Below are positions 26,248 to 33,836 of a DNA stretch of 38,282 bases, one piece after another; the stretch's first letter is position 1, and every line of letters starts with the position of its first letter. The position numbers were made by a program, and so were the translations under genes. The stretch comes from Lachnospiraceae bacterium (GTDB lineage: Bacteria > Bacillota > Clostridia > Lachnospirales > Lachnospiraceae). The stretch is taken from contig JAFQOE010000018.1 in NCBI GenBank assembly GCA_017395635.1, forward strand, positions 1-38,282, written 5' to 3'. The notes beneath the pieces are model-generated. The model did no database searches. It saw nothing but the letters and a program-made list of their open reading frames with translations, and was not told the DNA's origin.

Positions 26248-26348
26248 GATAACTTCTGCAAGTTAGTATATTAGTAAGGATATGCAGGAATATTATATAA
26301 GATGATGCATAGGAAATGCAAAGCTTGGTATTAATATGGAGGTATCTT

Positions 26349-26501
26349 ATGAACGAAAAAGTATATAAGACGATGAAAAATATTGGTGGATGGAATATTG
26401 CTTTGGGAGTGGTTTTGATTGTGGTAAGTGTTGCAATTGGTGTGCTCCAGATTGTTCATGGTGGAAAATTATTGAATGATAAGAAAGATATTACATTCTA
26501 A
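26349..26501 (+). CDS. Small single-span membrane protein (50 aa)
   Basis: A 50-residue protein: basic N-terminus MNEKVYKTMKNIGGWN, one long hydrophobic span (about residues 17-38, IALGVVLIVVSVAIGVLQIVHGG), then a short KLLNDKKDITF tail. GGAGG lies 7 bases before the ATG. I recall similar short proteins with a GG..N...G and a KLL(x)DK tail in Lachnospiraceae but no known function. It lies 101 bp after pyrE and its stop is 17 bp before the truncated permease, so it marks the edge of the deletion that removed the front of that gene. Confidence 0.7.
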   Translation: MNEKVYKTMKNIGGWNIALGVVLIVVSVAIGVLQIVHGGKLLNDKKDITF

Positions 26502-26518
26502 AAAGTAATAGTGCATTT

Positions 26519-27493
26519 ATGAACCTAGAAAGTGGAATGGTAGATGCTATCTGTATGGATATAGGTGTTGCTCAGTTTCAGGTAGAGTCTAGAGGGGATG
26601 ACTATATAATCTTGGAAGAAAGAGTTTCTTCGGAAGCTTATGGTGTTGGGTTTAAATTAGGTAACAAAGAGCTTCGTGATCAGGTTCAAGAGACACTGAA
26701 AGAGATGGAAGAGGATGGTACATTTGCTTCAATTGCAGAAAAATGGGGATTGTTAGAGTGTATTTGTCTTGAAACGTCTTTTGCAGAAATGGAAGCGGGT
26801 AATGGAGATGTAGAAAATGGAGAGTCGGCAAATAGACACAAATTGGATGTTCTTTCAATTGTGAAACAGTTGGCGCAAGGGATGTTGGCAACTTTGGCGA
26901 TATTCTTTTTAACATTGCTGTTTGCGTTGCCACTTGGCTTATTGATTATGTTTATTCGAATAGCTACCTTTAAGCCGTTTCAGTGGATAGCAAAGTTATA
27001 CATATCTATTATGCGTGGTACGCCGTTGATGCTTCAGTTATTGGTAGTATTCTTTGGTCCTTATTATTTGTTTGGTGTACAGATGTCGAATAGTTATCGT
27101 TTTTATGCGGTTATTATTGGTTTTTCTTTGAACTATGCAGCATACTTTGCGGAAATATATCGTTCGGGTGTTCAGAGTATTTCGGTTGGACAGCGAGAGG
27201 CTGCATTGGTGCTTGGTTATAATAAGTCACAAACTTTTTCTAAAATTATTTTTCCTCAGATGACTAAGGTGGTTTTACCTTCGATAACAAATGAGGTGAT
27301 TACCTTGGTAAAGGATACTTCTCTAGCGTTTGCACTTGCGTATACAGAAATGTTTACATTGGCAAAGCAGATTGCAGCAGCAGAGACAAGTATTGTTCCG
27401 TTGTTTGTAGCGGGTGTTTTTTATTATATATTTAACTTCTTGGTAGCATTTGTAATGAATTGTATTGAGAAAAAAATGAATTATTACAGATAA
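26519..27493 (+). pseudogene. 5'-truncated fused amino-acid ABC binding protein/permease
   Basis: Polar amino-acid ABC transporter protein that should contain a substrate-binding protein followed by the permease. Only the second half of the binding domain remains (MNLESGMVDAICMD to FASIAEKWGL, about residues 1-82), joined to an intact permease from about 108 with RGTPLMLQ and the EAA loop SVGQREAALVLGY. The signal peptide and first lobe, roughly 150-200 residues, are missing. In-frame similarity extends a few codons before the ATG (SNSAF) up to near 26503, right after the previous gene's stop. There is no ribosome binding site before 26519. No ATPase gene follows. Probably inactive, unless the permease part is translated by coupling. 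Confidence 0.7.
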
Positions 27494-27735
27494 GTGGAGA
27501 TGTAATATAGAGATGATACAAAAAATAGTTGTCTCTAATTTAGTAAATGCAATGTTATGTATATTGGCATTTTGTATATTATGATTGTGCAAAAGGAACA
27601 AGTATAATCCGGATATGGAGATTAAGTAAAGGAAATATAAAAGAAATGTAGCGTGATTTAAGGGGTGTGTTGTGCAAAATATACAGTTGAAACTGGTAAA
27701 AATAAACAAAATAATTATTTACAGAATAGGAATTG

Positions 27736-27764
27736 TTGAAAAATACCAAAACGTATAGTATAAT
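27736..27764 (+). promoter_or_regulatory. Promoter of the 75-aa gene
   Basis: TTGAAA (27736-27741), 17-bp spacer, TATAAT (27759-27764), 42 bases before ATG 27807. The preceding AT-rich stretch 27494-27735 contains only a weak TAGAGA...TCTCTA hairpin. Confidence 0.65.
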
Positions 27765-27806
27765 ATGCATATAGCAAAGAACAAAAGAAATAGGGGGGGT
27801 GAGCAT

Positions 27807-28034
27807 ATGGCATTATTCGGAAAGAAAGAGGAGAAGAATTATATTGTATTTGACCCTACGGGTGAAGCAATAGCTGTATGCCTTACAAAGGAGGTTAAAC
27901 AGATTGCGAATGTACAACCTAGAGCATCGTATGTAGAGTGCACCTCTTATGAGTATTTTAAGTTTAAAGAGCATAATCAATTGCCGGAAGATATTGATAG
28001 GCGTAAGCACTTGTCGGCAAAAGAGATTAAGTAG
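27807..28034 (+). CDS. Small soluble protein of unknown function (75 aa)
   Basis: I do not recognise the family. 75 residues, no membrane span: MALFGKKEEKNYIVFDPTGEAI, then a central beta-rich part and a basic C-terminal end RRKHLSAKEIK. It contains two Cys (one in AVCLTKEVK, one in VECTSYEYF) that are not arranged as a metal site. Start is firmly set by an AGGGGGGGTGAG ribosome binding site and its own consensus promoter. It is monocistronic with a strong terminator at 28083. A good promoter, a strong ribosome binding site and a good terminator suggest that it is well expressed. Confidence 0.75.
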   Translation: MALFGKKEEKNYIVFDPTGEAIAVCLTKEVKQIANVQPRASYVECTSYEYFKFKEHNQLPEDIDRRKHLSAKEIK

Positions 28035-28082
28035 CGGAGAATTATTTTATATAGATTGTGTTACACATTTCCTTTCCTTCTT

Positions 28083-28123
28083 AGGCAGGTTCTATTTTAA
28101 GTATAGAACCTGCCTCCTTTTTT
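28083..28123 (+). terminator. Terminator of the 75-aa gene
   Basis: AGGCAGGTTCTAT (28083-28095) pairs exactly with 28103-28115, followed by CC and six Ts. Those Ts also form the left arm of the next stem, the variable part of R1. Confidence 0.9.
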
Positions 28124-28255
28124 GTGATATAGGAAATTCCTCTGTGAGGAACATCCTATATCACAAAAATGCTCCGCAAGGATGCGCAGCTCGCGGAAAA
28201 GAAATATGTCCTTTGGACACCGCTCGCGCGCGAAGAGTTTGCAAGCAAACTCTTT
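28118..28255. repeat. R1 element, intact copy A
   Basis: Two parts. A variable stem: 28119-28134 pairs over 16 bp with 28154-28169, its left arm being the terminator T-run. A conserved 86-bp core at 28170-28255 is 83/86 identical to 33882-33967. The core is GC-rich against its surroundings and holds small stems TCCGC...GCGGA, GTCC/GGAC and GAGTTTGC/GCAAACTC. No reading frame with a ribosome binding site spans it. The following ~115 bp to the GTPase gene are AT-rich. Confidence 0.8.
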
Positions 28256-28373
28256 ACTCTAAAATGTTTGTTTAGTGAACATTGACGAGTTTTGTGATTG
28301 TTTATATAATTTTAAAATATAGGATGAAACACTTAGAGGAAAGAAATGTGTTGTAAGAAAAGGGATTAGTAGA

Positions 28374-30950
28374 ATGAGAAAATTAGCAGTAGGCATTCTT
28401 GCTCATGTAGATGCAGGTAAAACTACATTATCGGAAAGTCTTTTGTATGAAAGTGGGATGATTAAGCAGATTGGAAGAGTGGATAATCAGAGCACATTTT
28501 TGGATACGGAAGAATTAGAAAGGGCCAGAGGTATTACGATTTTTTCAAAGCAGGCGGTTATGGAATGTGGAGATACGTTGATTACGTTGTTGGACACTCC
28601 GGGACATGTGGATTTTTCTGCGGAAATGGAGAGAACACTTTGGGTAATGGATTATGCTATTTTAGTAATTAGTGGTGCGGATGGCGTGCAAGGACATACT
28701 TTGACGTTATGGAGATTGCTGGAACGATATCATGTACCGACTTTTTTGTTTGTGAATAAAATGGATCAATTAGGAACGGACAAAGCAACTTTGTTGGCGA
28801 ATATTCGTAAGTGTTTTGGAGAATCGTGTATTGATTTTACTAGCTTGGATGAAGAGATGTTTTCGGAACACATCGCGGTTTGCGATGAAAAACTTTTGGA
28901 AGCATACTTAGAAGGGAAAAAGATTGTAGACGAAGACATTGTTAAACTTATTACTGAAAGAAAGGTATTTCCGTGTTATTTTGGCTCGGCTTTGAAATTG
29001 GAAGGTGTTAGTCGTTTTCTTTCGGAAATATTGAGATATACAAAGAATGATGCCGGAAGAAAAGAATTTGGGGCGAAAGTATTTAAGATTGTGAGAGATT
29101 CTCAAGGAAATCGTTTGACCTATATGAAAATAACGAGTGGAGAACTGAAGGTAAAGGATCTGGTGAAAGGTATGACAACTGAAGGTTGTTATGAGGAGAA
29201 GGTCAATCAGATACGTATTTATTCTGGGGATAAATATCAGACGAAACAAGTTGCATCAGCGGGAACAGTGTGTGCAGTTACAGGATTAACGAAAACATAT
29301 CCGGGAGAAGGATTGGGTGTGGAAAGGGATTCAGAATTACCGATGCTGGAACCGGTTCTGACATATTCTGTGGAGTTACCGGAAGAAGTAGATGCGGCAC
29401 ACATGTTGCCGTTATTAAAGCAATTGGAGGAAGAACAACCGGAATTGCATATTTTGTGGCAGGAAGAAACAAAGGATATACAGATTAAATTGATGGGAGA
29501 AGTACAGATTGATGTTCTGAAAAAGAGAATTCTTGATCGGTTTGGTGTAGAAGTATACTTTGGTGTCGGTAATATTGTTTATAAGGAAACTATAACGAAT
29601 GTGGTGGAAGGTGTTGGACATTTTGAACCACTGCGTCATTATGCGGAAGTACATTTGTTGTTGGAACCGGGCGAACAGGGAAGCGGAATGCAATTTATGA
29701 TAGATTGTAGCGAAGATGTGTTAGATAAGAATTGGCAGAGATTAATACTAACACATTTGGAGGAACGTGCACATGTGGGGGTTCTGACGGGATCGGAACT
29801 TACAGATATGAGAATTACGGTAGTGGCTGGACGGGCTCATACGAAGCATACGGAAGGTGGAGATTTTAGGCAAGCAACTTATCGTGCTATACGGCAAGGG
29901 TTAATGCAGGCGGAATCAATATTGTTAGAACCGTATTATGCATTTCGTGTTGTTGTTCCTCAAGATTTGGTGGGAAGAGCTATGACGGATATTAATCAGA
30001 TGTGTGGTGAGTTTGAGGGACCGATGATAGAAGGTGAACAAGCTGTTTTGGAAGGAGTGGTTCCGGTTGCCACTATGAGAGATTATCAAGTGACATTGAA
30101 TTCCTATACAAAAGGGCGTGGTACGTTGTTTTGTACTTTAAGTGGATATGGTCCGTGTCACAATCCGGAAGAAGTGATGGAGCAAATGGGGTATGATCCG
30201 GAGAAGGATACGATGAATCCGTCGGCATCAGTTTTTTGTTCGCATGGTGCGGGATTTATTGTACCATGGCATCAAGTGAAGGATTATATGCATGTGGAAG
30301 CTGTTTTGGAGAAGGATGATGTGGAAGAAGAGTTGGCTTTAGATATGTCGGAATTAACAAAGAGAAAAGCAGCTTTAGTAGATTATACGATTGATGAAGA
30401 ACAGATAGAAGAAATTATGAATCGTACTTTCCGTGCGAATGAAAAGGTTTCAAAACATTATTACAAGAAAAGGCAACCGAGGCTGGATATAACCTATAAA
30501 GGACAAATACAACCACGTTTTAAAGATAAATATTTAATTGTAGATGGCTATAATATTGTTCATGCCTGGGATGAGCTGAAAAGTCTGGTAAATGGTAATA
30601 TGGAAGGTGCCAGAATGAAACTGATGGATATGTTATCGAATTACCAGGGGTTCGTTAAATGCGAAGTGATTGTTGTATTTGATGCATATTTGGTAAAGGG
30701 AAACTTAGGAGAGATGTTTGATTATCAGAATATTCATGTTGTGTATACCAAAGAAGCGGAAACGGCGGATGCCTATATTGAGAAGTTGACTCATAAGATT
30801 TCAAAGGATTATCATGTGACAGTGGCTACCTCGGATGGTTTGATACAGTTGATAACACGTGGACAGAATTGTAGGATTATGTCTGCGAAAGAGTTGCAGA
30901 TAGAAATAGAACGTGTGAATAATGAGATAAGAGAATATTTGAATGATTAA
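28374..30950 (+). CDS. TetM/EF-G-like translational GTPase fused to a Rae1/YacP-like NYN nuclease domain
   Basis: One uninterrupted 858-aa frame. Residues 1-~650 are a ribosomal-protection/EF-G-like GTPase: G1 AHVDAGKT (10-17), RGITI (52-56), DTPGH (74-78), NKMD (128-131), then domains II-V. Near residue 490 the domain IV tip reads AHTKHTEGGDFRQ; from memory TetM has YSPVST then PADFR there, so the tetracycline-displacing loop is not conserved. After a charged linker (~650-715), residues 719-858 are an NYN/PIN-like nuclease domain matching B. subtilis Rae1 (YacP): IVDGYN with D724, VVFDAYLVKG with D770, TKEAETADAYIEKL with E796 and D799, ATSD with D821. All expected acidic residues are present. 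Rae1 cuts mRNA in the ribosomal A site, where TetM-like factors also bind. The joint function is inference. It is monocistronic, behind an R1 repeat. Confidence 0.9.
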   Translation: MRKLAVGILAHVDAGKTTLSESLLYESGMIKQIGRVDNQSTFLDTEELERARGITIFSKQAVMECGDTLITLLDTPGHVDFSAEMERTLWVMDYAILVISGADGVQGHTLTLWRLLERYHVPTFLFVNKMDQLGTDKATLLANIRKCFGESCIDFTSLDEEMFSEHIAVCDEKLLEAYLEGKKIVDEDIVKLITERKVFPCYFGSALKLEGVSRFLSEILRYTKNDAGRKEFGAKVFKIVRDSQGNRLTYMKITSGELKVKDLVKGMTTEGCYEEKVNQIRIYSGDKYQTKQVASAGTVCAVTGLTKTYPGEGLGVERDSELPMLEPVLTYSVELPEEVDAAHMLPLLKQLEEEQPELHILWQEETKDIQIKLMGEVQIDVLKKRILDRFGVEVYFGVGNIVYKETITNVVEGVGHFEPLRHYAEVHLLLEPGEQGSGMQFMIDCSEDVLDKNWQRLILTHLEERAHVGVLTGSELTDMRITVVAGRAHTKHTEGGDFRQATYRAIRQGLMQAESILLEPYYAFRVVVPQDLVGRAMTDINQMCGEFEGPMIEGEQAVLEGVVPVATMRDYQVTLNSYTKGRGTLFCTLSGYGPCHNPEEVMEQMGYDPEKDTMNPSASVFCSHGAGFIVPWHQVKDYMHVEAVLEKDDVEEELALDMSELTKRKAALVDYTIDEEQIEEIMNRTFRANEKVSKHYYKKRQPRLDITYKGQIQPRFKDKYLIVDGYNIVHAWDELKSLVNGNMEGARMKLMDMLSNYQGFVKCEVIVVFDAYLVKGNLGEMFDYQNIHVVYTKEAETADAYIEKLTHKISKDYHVTVATSDGLIQLITRGQNCRIMSAKELQIEIERVNNEIREYLND

Positions 30951-31030
30951 AAAGATGTAAGTATCAAAAAGACTGAAAAAGTGATTTTCTTTGTTGGAAA
31001 TACGTTTGCTTTGAGATACTTACATCTTTT
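30951..31030. terminator. Convergent terminator between the GTPase gene and maf
   Basis: A 15-bp perfect stem, 30951-30965 with 31015-31029, flanked by A- and T-runs so that either strand could use it. The loop is long (49 nt). Confidence 0.65.
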
Positions 31031-31041
31031 GTTTTCTGTTT

Positions 31042-31644
31042 TTAGAAGATGTTTAATTTCTTGAGTTCCATATAGAGTCGGCTGATTGGTAATCCGACTA
31101 CATTATAGTAATCGCCATTAATACATTTGATGTGTTTTGCAAAAGGTCCTTGGATGCCATATGCGCCGGCTTTGTCTAAACAGTCCTTTGTGGAAATGTA
31201 TTCTTTTAATTCATAATCGTTAATTGCTTGAAAAGTAACATCTGTTTTTTCGTTTAAAATGTAAGTTTGTTTTTCGCCGCCACATTTGTATAGTATTGTA
31301 ATACCGGTATATACTTGGTGGGTTCGGTCGGAAAGTAGCTTTAACATATCAAAAGCTTCTTGTTCGTCTTCTGGCTTTCCTAATATTTCGCCGTTGTAGC
31401 ATACTATGGTATCGGCTCCGATTACTATAAAATTTTTTCCTGTATAGTCCTTTTTGATGGTTTGATATACATCGTTTGCTTTTTGAAATGCGAGGTCTTC
31501 TACAATTTTATCAGGAGTTTCTGAAATGATAGTTTCTTCTACAGAAGAAGGGGTTACAGTAAATGTAAAACCTGCCTGTCTCATGAGTTCAGAACGTCTT
31601 GGTGAAGCAGAAGCTAGTATAATTGAAATGTCTTTTGAAAGCAT
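31042..31644 (-). CDS. maf: Maf family nucleotide pyrophosphatase
   Basis: Cytoplasmic house-cleaning enzyme that hydrolyses dTTP, UTP or modified nucleotides to monophosphates; historically called septum-formation inhibitor. The 200-aa protein has the Maf signature ILASASPRRSELM at 9-21, VIGADTIVCYNGEILGKP with the catalytic Asp, and DRTHQVYTGI. ATG with AGGAGG-like GGAGGAC upstream. It is convergent with the GTPase-nuclease gene and divergent from the transglutaminase-like gene. Confidence 0.93.
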   Translation of the reverse strand: MLSKDISIILASASPRRSELMRQAGFTFTVTPSSVEETIISETPDKIVEDLAFQKANDVYQTIKKDYTGKNFIVIGADTIVCYNGEILGKPEDEQEAFDMLKLLSDRTHQVYTGITILYKCGGEKQTYILNEKTDVTFQAINDYELKEYISTKDCLDKAGAYGIQGPFAKHIKCINGDYYNVVGLPISRLYMELKKLNIF

Positions 31645-31755
31645 AATAGTCCTCCTTTTTTGTACGTATGTGTTGATTTTATGATATATTTATTATATGC
31701 AAGTTGGACATGTTATGCAATCTCGGTTGATGAATTATGTATTTGGGAGATTTGT

Positions 31756-31784
31756 TTGCAAGAAATGTGCATCAATGATACAAT
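31756..31784 (+). promoter_or_regulatory. Promoter of the transglutaminase-like/DUF1700 pair
   Basis: TTGCAA (31756-31761), 17-bp spacer, TACAAT (31779-31784) with an extended -10 TG at 31776-31777, about 55 bases before ATG 31840. Confidence 0.6.
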
Positions 31785-31839
31785 CAAAAAATACGATTGA
31801 ATAATGAGATATAGATTAGGACTGTGAAAGGGTTTAGGT

Positions 31840-32949
31840 ATGAAGAGTCAGATTACTATATTTGTAATCATTTTAATATTAGCTGTTTTGGGTGTATATA
31901 GTTATTTTTATAATCCTTCGTTTCAAGAAAAGATTGCGACTTTTACGGAAGAAGGTTTTTCACAAGAGAATATATACTCGGATTTGGAGAGTTTGGCGCT
32001 TCGCTTGGATGAAGAGATTATGTCTGGTACAGAATCATTTACGATATATCTAAAAGATATGGATGTAAGTGCTATAGATAAAATCAATGATTCTTTAGAT
32101 GGTGTCTTTGGAAGTGGTTCTACCTATCAACAAGTTGGCGTAATAGGAAATACATACAAAAAAATTACCATTACCATTAAGAGAACAGCGAATTATTATG
32201 CGTTGAAAGCTTATACAGAAGGTTTGGTGATACCGGATAATGAGCCAAAAGCAAAGCAACTTTTTGAAAGGATAACTTGTATACTAGATGAATGTATCGA
32301 TGAATCCATGACTGATTTTGAAAAAGAATTGGCGTTGCATGATTATTTGGTGAAGAATTGCAAGTATAGTCAGAATGTATCGCAATCTGCGGGAAGTGAT
32401 ATCTATCGTGCGTATGGCGCATTGGTGAATGGGGATGCTGTGTGTAATGGATATACGGAAGCTTTACAGTTGCTATTTACATGCGTAGGTATCGAGTCGA
32501 GGTTCGTTATTGGTACGGCGGATGGAGTGGATCATGCGTGGAATTTAGTTCGATTAGATGGTGAGTGGTATCATTTGGATGCAACGTGGAATGACCCGGT
32601 GCCGGATAACGAGGAAGTGGCAATTCATTCGTTCTTCAATGTGACAGATACAATTATGGAAAAGAGTCATGCATGGGAGAAAAAAGATTATCCGGACGCA
32701 TCCGGTATGAATTATAATTATTATGTGTACAATAATTTGTATTTCGAGACTTTCGATGATTATCAAAATAAGGCTTATGAAATGATGGTTGATAACGCTC
32801 AGAGTCGTTTTGAGGCGGTAATAGAAAACTATCAGGAAACTAACGGTGATATGCAATTCATATTTCGTAATAATGATTTGTATGAGAGTATTAATTGGCA
32901 GACTTTCTGTGGAGAAGAATATAGTGTGTTAGTATTGCAGGCAGAGTAA
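31840..32949 (+). CDS. Membrane-anchored transglutaminase-like protein
   Basis: Secreted or surface-anchored protein (369 aa) with an N-terminal signal-anchor (about residues 5-24) and a transglutaminase-like cysteine-protease-fold domain in the second half. The catalytic triad is visible: Cys in GDAVCNGYTEAL near residue 202, His in VDHAWNLV near 231, Asp in YHLDATWNDP near 247. Such domains act as proteases, amidases or cross-linkers; the exact activity is unknown. The region before the catalytic domain (30-140) looks like a separate alpha/beta domain I cannot name. A DUF1700 protein follows after 10 bp in the same operon. Confidence 0.85.
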   Translation: MKSQITIFVIILILAVLGVYSYFYNPSFQEKIATFTEEGFSQENIYSDLESLALRLDEEIMSGTESFTIYLKDMDVSAIDKINDSLDGVFGSGSTYQQVGVIGNTYKKITITIKRTANYYALKAYTEGLVIPDNEPKAKQLFERITCILDECIDESMTDFEKELALHDYLVKNCKYSQNVSQSAGSDIYRAYGALVNGDAVCNGYTEALQLLFTCVGIESRFVIGTADGVDHAWNLVRLDGEWYHLDATWNDPVPDNEEVAIHSFFNVTDTIMEKSHAWEKKDYPDASGMNYNYYVYNNLYFETFDDYQNKAYEMMVDNAQSRFEAVIENYQETNGDMQFIFRNNDLYESINWQTFCGEEYSVLVLQAE

Positions 32950-32959
32950 GGAGGCAGAA

Positions 32960-33478
32960 ATGACCAAACAAGAATTTTTGGATGAATTAAGACAGGTGTT
33001 GTCAGGTGAGGTTTCATCTGAATGCATAATGGATTCGTATCGTTACTATTCCACATATATTGAAGAAAAAATGCGTGGTGGAAAAAGTGAGGAACAGGTT
33101 GTGGAAGAATTAGGAAGACCATCTTTGATTGCGCGTTCCATTATTGCAGCGCATTCAGGTGAAAGAGAAGTGGATGAAATATATACAGAGGATGGAAAGA
33201 CTCGGCGTGTTAAGAATAATCCGTTTGCACAGAGTAGCGTATTTGGATCGAAAGAAGACAAAGAACAGAAACAAGCACAGTCTAAGAGAGAAAAAAAACC
33301 TTTTGTGTTTGATTTTACAGCATGGTATGCAAAAGTACTATATGTATTAATATTTATATTGCTTATTTTAATTGTAGTTGGATTGATTCGGATTGGTATT
33401 TTGGTGCTTATCCGTTTTGGAATTCCGATTTTGCTAGTATTAGGCGTTATTTATTTGATAATGTATTTTATGAAATGA
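32960..33478 (+). CDS. DUF1700-family membrane protein
   Basis: 172 residues. The N-terminal part MTKQEFLDELRQVLSGEV...YYSTYIEEKMRGGKSEEQVVEELGRPSLIARSI (1-64) is the helical DUF1700/HAAS-like module: helix, EExxxxxYYxxYIxE, LGxPxxIAxxI. A charged linker follows, then one long or two short hydrophobic segments at the C-terminus (about 125-171). DUF1700 proteins usually sit beside PadR regulators in envelope-stress loci, where the helical module is thought to mediate protein contacts. Here the partner is the transglutaminase-like gene 10 bp upstream, with no PadR. GGAGG precedes the start. Confidence 0.85.
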   Translation: MTKQEFLDELRQVLSGEVSSECIMDSYRYYSTYIEEKMRGGKSEEQVVEELGRPSLIARSIIAAHSGEREVDEIYTEDGKTRRVKNNPFAQSSVFGSKEDKEQKQAQSKREKKPFVFDFTAWYAKVLYVLIFILLILIVVGLIRIGILVLIRFGIPILLVLGVIYLIMYFMK

Positions 33479-33598
33479 GTATAGGTTAGATGGTCTAAAA
33501 AACTTATTTTATAGGCTTCGAAAAACATTGATATAATAAGGGTTGTAAGGACTTTTAGTGAAATTAATAATTTTTTTGAAAAAAATTCAAATTAATGC

Positions 33599-33627
33599 TT
33601 GACAAATTGATGGATACATAATATACT
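33599..33627 (+). promoter_or_regulatory. Promoter of the tRNA-Val/tRNA-Met operon
   Basis: Consensus TTGACA (33599-33604), 17-bp spacer, TATACT (33622-33627), 23 bases before the first tRNA. Confidence 0.85.
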
Positions 33628-33650
33628 ATGATTCGTGTCAAGCACACAAT

Positions 33651-33723
33651 GGAATCTTAGCTCAGCTGGGAGAGCATCTGCCTTACAAGCAGAGGGTCAC
33701 AGGTTCGAGCCCTGTAGGTTCCA
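33651..33723 (+). tRNA. tRNA-Val (anticodon TAC)
   Basis: The 7-bp acceptor stem GGAATCT/AGGTTCC, D-arm GCTC...GAGC, anticodon stem TCTGC/GCAGA with loop CTTACAA (anticodon TAC), and T-arm ACAGG-TTCGAGC-CCTGT are all present. The discriminator is A; CCA is not encoded. Only four bases separate it from the next tRNA, so the two are processed from one transcript. Confidence 0.95.
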
Positions 33724-33727
33724 TTTT

Positions 33728-33801
33728 GGCGGGATAGCTCAGTTGGCTAGAGCACTTGGTTCATACCCAAGGTGTCGGGAGTTCAAATCTCTTTCCCGCT
33801 A
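33728..33801 (+). tRNA. tRNA-Met (anticodon CAT, elongator-like)
   Basis: Acceptor stem GGCGGGA/TCCCGCT including a G1-T72 wobble, D-arm GCTC...GAGC, anticodon stem CTTGG/CCAAG with loop TTCATAC (CAT). The T-stem GGGAG/CTCTT has two G-T pairs, so this is a rather weakly paired tRNA. A paired position 1 argues against an initiator tRNA; a lysidine-modified Ile tRNA cannot be fully excluded. CCA is not encoded. Confidence 0.92.
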
Positions 33802-33803
33802 CT

Positions 33804-33836
33804 AAAGGTCTTGCGAATTATCGCAAGACCTTTTTT
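33804..33836 (+). terminator. Terminator of the tRNA operon
   Basis: AAAGGTCTTGCGA (33804-33816), loop ATTA, exact complement (33821-33833), T-run to 33836. The T-run is also the left arm of the R1 variable stem. Confidence 0.92.

Noticed and set aside
27949-28275. 108-aa reading frame across the R1 copy
   Set aside because: It overlaps a real gene, a terminator and the repeat, has no ribosome binding site and no protein-like composition.
28374-30950. Plain tetracycline-resistance protein or elongation factor G call
   Set aside because: The C-terminal 140 residues are a nuclease-type NYN domain and the domain IV tip lacks the TetM YSPVST loop; there is no mobile-element context.
33728-33801. 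Initiator tRNA-fMet
   Set aside because: Positions 1 and 72 form a G-T pair rather than the unpaired end of an initiator, and the anticodon stem lacks the three consecutive G-C pairs.
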